From: Gnetum montanum
Lineage: Eukaryota; Streptophyta; Gnetopsida; Gnetales; Gnetaceae
DNA length: 23,945 nucleotides
Reading direction: 5' to 3'
Assembly: GCA_015680685.1 (NCBI GenBank)
Contig: MNCI01005936.1
Span: 200,425-224,369 of the forward strand
In this document: positions 18,669 through 23,945 of the stretch, in pieces
Position numbering within the stretch: position 1 is the stretch's first letter
Layout of the letters: each line of letters opens with the position of its first letter
Position numbers and translations under genes: made by a program
The notes under the pieces: generated by a model
Told to the model about the DNA's origin: nothing
The model's database searches: none
What the model saw: the letters and a program-made list of their open reading frames with translations, nothing else

Positions 18669-19889
18669 TGTCCACTTCCATGCACTACTTAGTTTGACAT
18701 TTTGATTTGATTATAGCTACACAAGCTTCTCATTTACACACACTATGGTAGAACATTGGATAAGGGCTAATTTCTTTTGCTAGAAATCTTCATGATAGCT
18801 ACACATCTCTTCTCCTAAGGGTTTGAAATGCATATGCTCTCTTAATCTATTCTATATATCTTGCATTCATTATTTCTAAGACTAATTGTTTTGTGCCCAA
18901 GTGTTTTGTGCATATTGTGTAGATTAGGTTTGTAATATAATTTCCTACACATATTCTATTTTGTTCATTCTTGCTCTAAGGAGCTTTGGATCTTCTCTAA
19001 GGAAAAAACTCCACTTTCTATTGTGATGCCTAAAGGGGTTTGTAATTGATGCATTCTAAAGGATTACCAAGTGTTTGTGCTTTTACCTTGAGCGGTTTTG
19101 ATGTCTCTTTCATAAATACCATTGATCTTAACCTTGTGAGATTTATGGAAGTGTTGAAGACTACCAAGCTTGGAAATCTCTTTTTTAGTATCATGCAAGG
19201 AGGGTATAACATTTGAGGATCTACCACCATAGTATCCTAAATCACAGTTTGTATTTAGTGAAATTTAAGTAGAAACCTTGACAATGCATATCAATGAGCT
19301 TGTTCCATTGTATTTTGATTTTATTTGTTTTTTCATTTAATTTTTATTTTTAATTATTTTATTAGAACTTGTTCAACACTATTGTTAAGTTCACGGATTC
19401 TCAAAGAATCAAAATACAATAATGAATTCAAAGCAAGTTCAAAAACTTTATGAAAATATTCTTATTGACAAATAAAAGCATACTTTGTTTATACTAGATG
19501 TTAAATATGAGTTGTACTTTAGACATTTCCATGTGCTGCTAAGGTTCTATCAAAGTATGATGTTGGTTATATATCATAGGTACATATAGCCAAAACATTT
19601 TGGTTCTACCTGTTCCTTATTAGATGCTTATGTGATAGATTAGAATTTTATTGCTAGAAAGTTAACTTTACCACCTTCTAGCTTTAATATTAATGAATGT
19701 TCTATGATTAAAATGTGTTTACTAATTGGATCAATATATTCATTTATGGTCTTTCTTGGTCTTACAAGTTTTTCTTCCTATTTTTTTTTAAAAAATTCAA
19801 CGAAGAAAGTTACTTCTATTATGTAGTACATCATACACTAGAGGTACAACTAAGTTGTAAAATAGGCCAATGTAATTAAATAACACTAC

Positions 19890-19892
<3 letters not shown>
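18669..19892. other. Unassigned DNA downstream of a TATA-like block
   Basis: This could be R-U5 and leader of the element suggested by 18341-18668, but no domain supports that. A short inverted repeat, TTGTATTTTGATT near 19311 and AATCAAAATACAA near 19407, is present. The minus-strand frame at 19030-19230 shows no domain or composition that supports a gene. Confidence 0.4.

Positions 19893-19933
<41 letters not shown>
19893..19933. repeat. (AC)n microsatellite
   Basis: About 20 uninterrupted AC units end at an N (19934). The N suggests that assembly stopped in the simple repeat, so the true length is unknown. Confidence 0.95.
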
Positions 19934-19934
19934 N

Positions 19935-20646
19935 TGTTACTATGGCATCAAATAAACAAGGAAGAAAGACACTAATTCATTGTAGAAAATGCAAAAGAAA
20001 CCATTAATATTCCAATTTCTTTCTTATATGTTCTTTTTGAATTAATGTAGCAAATCAAGATGTAGGTAAGAATACTATATAAACATTCAATCTATCAAAT
20101 ATTCTCACTTGTCATTATAAAAGGTAGTGTTGCCACACAATTTAAGACAATATGTCTCCACCTTTGAAAAATTGATGATTGGAATCTAATTGTAATTTAA
20201 AACATATAGCTACTAATAGGAACAAACAAACTTTCCATTTTATAGATGTATAAGGTTATACCATACAGTAATCATCATTTTGATGGAGGATGACATTACC
20301 AAATGATTATTTGTAAACTTTATAAAACTATTCCAAATCATCCTAGCTTGATTGTGATGTAACATAATATGATTTATAAGCTCTAGATTATTATATCCAA
20401 ATTTATAATTTTGGTCATCATGATTAGAAATATTCTTAAGATATTCACTTATGAAAAGATAATTTCATCTTAATTTATTAAGAAAAATAACAATATTTGA
20501 TGATAGGTTTGCTTTCTTCAATATGATTTCACTTCCTTATTCATTTTGTTGACAATGAGTACAATTTTTCTTAGAATTTCATGTTAGACCAAAACCTTCA
20601 TTACATCTATCCTGCTTTAAAATGCACTAGCATTTACAATGATAGG
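19935..20646. other. Unassigned AT-rich DNA, 3' flank of gypsy copy 3
   Basis: No gene is supported. On the minus strand near 20570 a short NCTHCQQNE reading resembles half of a copia zinc knuckle, but the second half is missing and the surroundings do not align with gag. The right edge is the outer border of LTR C. Confidence 0.4.
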
Positions 20647-21422
20647 TGATGAGTGGCGAGGTAACCCTACACTCAACCATACGAATATGAGTGTTTCACA
20701 CGCGATCTGGTCGAACTCCCAGGACTAAGTGCTTACACGCCTTAATGGAACACTTAGGGTTAATCAATTGATGTCTTCCCAAACTTACTTGTATTTTCAT
20801 GGTTGTATGGTTAAGTAAGCTTGAGGTATATGATTTTTATAGTTTTTTGTCTTTTTATGTCTTATGCTAATAAAGGAGAGGGAGAGAGAACTAAGTGGCT
20901 AACTTACATTAACTATTCATTAAATAAGTTCTAAATGTTCCTAACACTAGTATCTATTCCCACTTGTTGTACACATCCTGAACCAATGCAACGTTGCTAA
21001 GATTACCAAACGCTAATCGTTACTGGATTACCAAGCGCTACACGTATGCTCGAAGTGGTCGTATTGAGTGTGTTAACTAAGAGGGTTGAGGGTTGAGAGA
21101 GATATTAATTAACTAGGAAAGCATTAAATAATAATTAAAACTAATTAATCTATTTTGTATGCTACAAGGTTTATCATAAAGTTCATCTTTATTGCCATAC
21201 ACAAAATTGTGCTTAGGTACAAATTGTTCGAATAAAGATCCATTCACTCTACGACTCCTACTGTGGGCACACAGAAATAATTCTAACTCTAGAATGACTA
21301 AACTGCAAGAATTTGGCTAAGGGTCTAAGTATAACTCCTGGAACAAAGGCTGCCTCCTCTTATTTATAGAATATGAGGTAGGACGCGATATCGCATGGTA
21401 GATGTGATATCGTGGCTCATCA
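20647..21422 (-). mobile_element. 3' LTR of gypsy copy 3 (LTR C)
   Basis: The LTR runs on the minus strand from TGATGAGCCACG (21422) to CGCCACTCATCA (20647), 776 bp with a seven-base terminal inverted repeat TGATGAG/CTCATCA. A polypurine tract adjoins its start at 21423-21431, and copy 3 internal sequence continues to the right, so this is the 3' LTR. TATAAATA is at 21368-21361, only ~55 bp inside, after two GATATC palindromes (21408, 21388). Possible poly(A) signals are near 21190 on the minus strand. It is the best-preserved LTR in the window and the natural reference for the family. Confidence 0.8.
21361..21368 (-). promoter_or_regulatory. TATA box of LTR C
   Basis: The minus strand reads TTCTATAAATAAGAGG. 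Its position matches LTRs A and D. It would drive transcription of whatever lies to the left of the LTR, since this is a 3' LTR. Confidence 0.6.
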
Positions 21423-21440
21423 TACCCCCATGACTAAATG
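21423..21440 (-). promoter_or_regulatory. Polypurine tract of copy 3
   Basis: The minus strand reads catttagtcatgggggta and then the LTR start. The 16-base core cccccatgactaaatg (+ strand) recurs exactly at 21975-21990, and a shorter form lies at 23320-23337. Confidence 0.65.
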
Positions 21441-21459
21441 AAAACTCGTCCTTGAATTC

Positions 21460-21792
21460 CTTACAAAATATTGGGAAGGTAAGGGATTATTGACTTGAAT
21501 GATACTAATGGTGAATGGGATGACATGTGAAAGGGATCAACATTACAATACATGACAATATTAGTGTTCATGACTACAAAAGTGAATACTATACACAAGT
21601 GACATCCAACCTTATTTGGCAGCTGAGAGAAGAGAAAGAGAGAGAAAATAAGAAGATGTGTTGCTGCTAATGCCAAGATTACGCCTTCCATTGTCCATCC
21701 ATAACCACATCATCAATCTTGCACAATTGTTCTAGTACCAGTCTATCCTGAGTGCTTCCTCAAGGTCCAGTCCATTGCTGTATGATTGCCAT
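21460..21792 (-). pseudogene. Shortened remnant of the accessory ORF, copy 3
   Basis: The ATG at 21792-21790 follows TGTGTGTGTAG, the same arrangement as the copy 1 ORF start at 3606. The first codons (MAIIQQWTGP) do not resemble copy 1. The start-codon frame soon reaches TGA at 21759. An open frame (MEGVILALAATHLLIFSLFLF at 21691-21629) is in another register; it looks like a hydrophobic segment but may be chance. Close to the polypurine tract, FKDEFSFSHGG echoes the end of copy 1. Only about 330 bp remain, against 2.7 kb in copy 1, so most of the ORF is deleted or replaced. Confidence 0.35.
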
Positions 21793-21852
21793 CTACACAC
21801 ACAACACAGTCACATATGAGCAAGGATAAGTAAATCATAATATAGTTGATAC
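21793..21852 (-). promoter_or_regulatory. Putative short intron before the accessory ORF, copy 3
   Basis: The donor-like AAG/GTATCAAC at 21852 and acceptor-like TGTGTGTGTAG at 21793 correspond in position to 3543-3605 in copy 1. At 60 bp it is short for a plant intron. Confidence 0.3.
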
Positions 21853-22065
21853 CTTGCCTCAGTGTAAGGTCCATTGGCTAAGTTGTGATATGGCTAATAT
21901 GGATTCTAGAGATATAGCACTGGTGACTATCCAAGGTGTAGGGGTTAGGAAAAATTTAAAAAATTGGACCATGGCCCCCATGACTAAATGCGATCCTCCA
22001 GTAGTGATAGAATGGAAAAAGATAAGGAATAAAAAAGACAGAGAAAAAGAAACAATGGCTACGTC
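21853..22065 (-). other. Accessory-ORF leader, copy 3
   Basis: Reading leftward on the minus strand: tatcactactggaggat, an internal polypurine-like tcatggggg, and ccaattttttaaatttttcc match the leaders of copies 1 and 2. Compared with copy 1, about 600 bp including the promoter-like block are missing between the conserved box (22161-22210) and this leader. The overlapping frames at 21854-22126 (+) and 21859-22098 (-) are not conserved and are not considered genes. Confidence 0.45.
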
Positions 22066-22160
22066 GATAAAATGGATGTCAGAGATGAGAATGAACAAAA
22101 AAAATGTTGAGTGTGGAAATGTTTAATGGAAAGAAGTTAACTGATGCACCAAATAGGAAT

Positions 22161-22210
22161 GCTAGTGGGTCCTTCCCAAAGCAGGCACATGCCCTTTATG
22201 CCTTGACAAT
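22161..22210 (-). repeat. Conserved spacer box, copy 3
   Basis: The minus strand reads aagggcat, then gcctgctttgggaaggaccc, as at 2598-2650 and 13968-14020. Confidence 0.6.
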
Positions 22211-23272
22211 CCCACATTCAAAGAGTTCGTAGGCTTTGAAAATGTCATTTGGAAGCAAGAGTTAAATTCTTAACCACAAGAATTCACCAAAAAAAAAACA
22301 TTGCATCAACCAAAATATAGACTATTGATACAATCGGAAATGAGGTGGAACATGGAGAAAGAATGATGAGGAGAAGAGAATGGAATGGAGTCCCAAGAAC
22401 AAGGTGGTGTACAACCCCTTGTGTATGTATGGTTAATGTGACTGAGTAGATCTCATTCCAAATCCAGCCTCAAACAATCCACATCTAGTGACTTTGCATT
22501 AATACACTTGGCCAATCCATCCACTTGTAGTAACAAGAATGCTTCCACCAAAGAGTCACCACCATTCCGAGGAAACAAGAAAGGGAAAAGTAGGAAGTGA
22601 GAAAGGGCCTTAGTTAGAGAGAATGTGTTTGTTTAGTTCCATAACTAGTGCTTGTAGCCCAAATAATTATTTTGTCCAAGGGGTGTGCTTTGAATTCTCA
22701 CTGTTTGTTTTTTTGCATGAGAACCACACCATGCAAAGATTTATTTTTATTGGCTCAGCTTCCCAATAATAGAGCAACGTTGGAATGGTAAGGAAAACTT
22801 AAGAAGAAAACATCCAAGCACCCAAGAGAATAGCCAGCACAAATGCATCAAATCCCTTTGAAGTCACACCCTTTCTAGTCCTTGAGTCCTTAGTTTGAGA
22901 AATTCCCAGTCACCAATTTGTTAATAGTTTTATTATTAAAGAAAGGGACTGTACAGTTCCAAGCCAAGAGAGACCATAGAAATTTATGGATGCATGGATG
23001 ATGTGGATTCATTTCTTGTTATATCAAAAGAATCTTACCTTAGTATCAACATTATAACTCAAAGGTAAAAACCAAACATTAGCAATCAATAGAATACATT
23101 CATACCACCATCAGGAGCACTTATTAGGTGACGAATCTAAAAAAAAAAAACAACGAAAAAAAAAAACAAACAAACAATCACACAAAGAAATGAGAAAGTA
23201 TAAACAATCGTGCAAAACAAAAACAAGAAAAATTAAAGAAATTTGTAAAAAAAAAATGTGTAAAACAAAAAC
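22211..23272 (-). other. Long spacer downstream of pol, copy 3
   Basis: This is non-coding DNA homologous to the spacer of copy 2; anchors are ctacaagcactagttatgg (22657-22639) and ctctaactaaggccc (22619-22605). The part just after the pol stop (23272-23130) is extremely A/C-rich on the + strand, so T/G-rich in the sense direction, like the T-rich block of the other copies. No gene is visible. Confidence 0.5.
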
Positions 23273-23945
23273 TTAAAAAGGAACTGAGGGCCTCAAACGG
23301 TTAGTAGAGGTGGTCGTCTCCCCCATGACTGAGTTGGAAGGAGGAGATCTGAAATAGTGAGCAAGGTCATCCCCTATTAGAAGTATTATGTACACTAGCC
23401 ATTCTATATAGTAACCAGTGTGTCCAAGGAATGACTGAATGTCTTTGACAGTTTCCAGTTGATGGGTGATTCCTTGGATGACCCTAATTTTATCTGGGTC
23501 TACCTCTATTCCTGCATGTGAAACCTTATGCCCAAGTACTATGCCTTCTTGGATCATTAAATGGCTTTTTTACCAGTTGAGCCTTAGATTGGTTTCTACA
23601 CATCTTTTTAGCACTTGCTCTAATTGGTTCAAGGCTTGATCAAAACTTGTTCCATAGGTGGAGAAGTCATCCATAAAGACTTTCACTCTATTCCCTATTT
23701 GCTGTTGGAATATGCTTAGAACTAGGCATTGAAACGTGGCAGGAGCATTACACAAGCCAAATGGCATTTGTTTATATGCAAATGTTCCCCAAGGATTGGT
23801 GAACATTGTCTTGTCTTGGTTCTCTAGGGCTATACATATTTGGTTGTATCCACTATAGCCATCTAGAAAACTGTAATATTGATGCCCTACTATGGTGTCT
23901 AAGACTTGGTCAACGAATGATAATGGAAAGTGATCCTTAAATGTT
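23273..23945 (-). pseudogene. Ty3/gypsy reverse transcriptase fragment with internal deletion, copy 3
   Basis: The frame enters at the window edge with FKDHFPLSFVDQVLDT, continues SFLDGYSGYNQICIALEN, WGTFAYKQMPFGLCNAPATF and the catalytic VFMDDFSTYG box (about 23680), then LRLNW. It meets one stop (TAA at 23572-23570, where Glu is usual), then IQEGIVLGHKVSHAGIEVDP and FLGHTGYY. After Tyr-Tyr (about 23410) homology to pol ends abruptly: about 45 unrelated codons lead to TAA at 23275-23273, and the post-pol spacer follows. RNase H and integrase, about 1.6 kb in copy 2, are absent. With one stop in about 178 pol codons it is much less decayed than copy 2, so it is a younger or more recently active relative. 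It continues beyond the window. Confidence 0.88.

Noticed and set aside
20540-20600. Copia zinc knuckle on the minus strand (NCTHCQQ)
   Set aside because: Only the first two Cys are present and the flanks do not align with gag, so chance is likely.
21854-22126. Overlapping frames on both strands (90 and 79 aa)
   Set aside because: They lie in the accessory-ORF leader of copy 3. Homologous leaders in copies 1 and 2 do not preserve either frame.
23130-23270. Poly(A)-like tracts as retroposon (LINE/SINE) tails
   Set aside because: They are interrupted A/C runs within the spacer after pol; the homologous stretches of copies 1 and 2 are also T-rich in the sense direction, and no LINE domain or target duplication was seen.
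1-23945. CRISPR array, tRNA or rRNA genes
   Set aside because: No regularly spaced identical repeats, cloverleaf with conserved A and B boxes, or rRNA core sequence was recognised on either strand.

Overview
The window looks like plant intergenic DNA built almost entirely of old, nested LTR retrotransposons. No host gene, tRNA, rRNA or CRISPR array could be supported. The sequence is AT-rich and visibly poor in CG dinucleotides. The pol fragments are of the plant Athila-like Ty3/gypsy type, and a Ty1/copia gag remnant is also present. Heavy decay and dense nesting suggest a very large plant genome, such as a conifer or another gymnosperm. That placement is an inference, because no taxon-specific gene is present.

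One gypsy family explains most of the window. Copy 1 (+ strand, about 1-7165) keeps the 3' part of an element: a long spacer, a promoter-like block at about 2938-3030, a leader, a decayed accessory ORF with a coiled coil (3606-6368), a polypurine tract and a 3' LTR (6525-7165). A solo LTR of the same family in the opposite orientation (208-1120) interrupts it. An inverted LTR fragment (7166 to about 7803) abuts its 3' LTR. Copy 2 (+ strand, about 8093-14808) has a decayed gag-like stretch, protease, reverse transcriptase, RNase H and integrase (to about 12651). The same spacer, promoter-like block and leader follow, and then a jump to the last ~120 bp of an LTR. Copy 3 (- strand, 23945-20647) has a reverse transcriptase with a single stop, lacks RNase H and integrase, and continues through the same spacer and leader to a short ORF remnant, polypurine tract and 776-bp 3' LTR.

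Between 14813 and about 17860 lies a minus-strand Ty1/copia remnant: gag with a decayed zinc knuckle, a leader with a minisatellite, a possible primer-binding site, and an LTR-like stretch with TATA and poly(A) signals. Copy 2 ends inside its gag. The stretch 17860-20646 holds only a TATA-bearing LTR-like block, an (AC)n microsatellite and unassigned AT-rich DNA.

Aligning the three gypsy copies by eye suggests a shared layout: pol, long spacer, conserved box, leader ending in a splice-acceptor-like TAG/ATG, accessory ORF, polypurine tract, LTR. Two of the three copies also have a promoter-like block upstream of the leader. This points to an accessory 3' ORF expressed separately from gag-pol, and is the most interesting biological signal here. 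Four single-base Ns sit beside perfect or simple repeats and look like assembly joins. An 87-bp perfect inverted repeat and a 46-bp perfect direct repeat are therefore probably artefacts.
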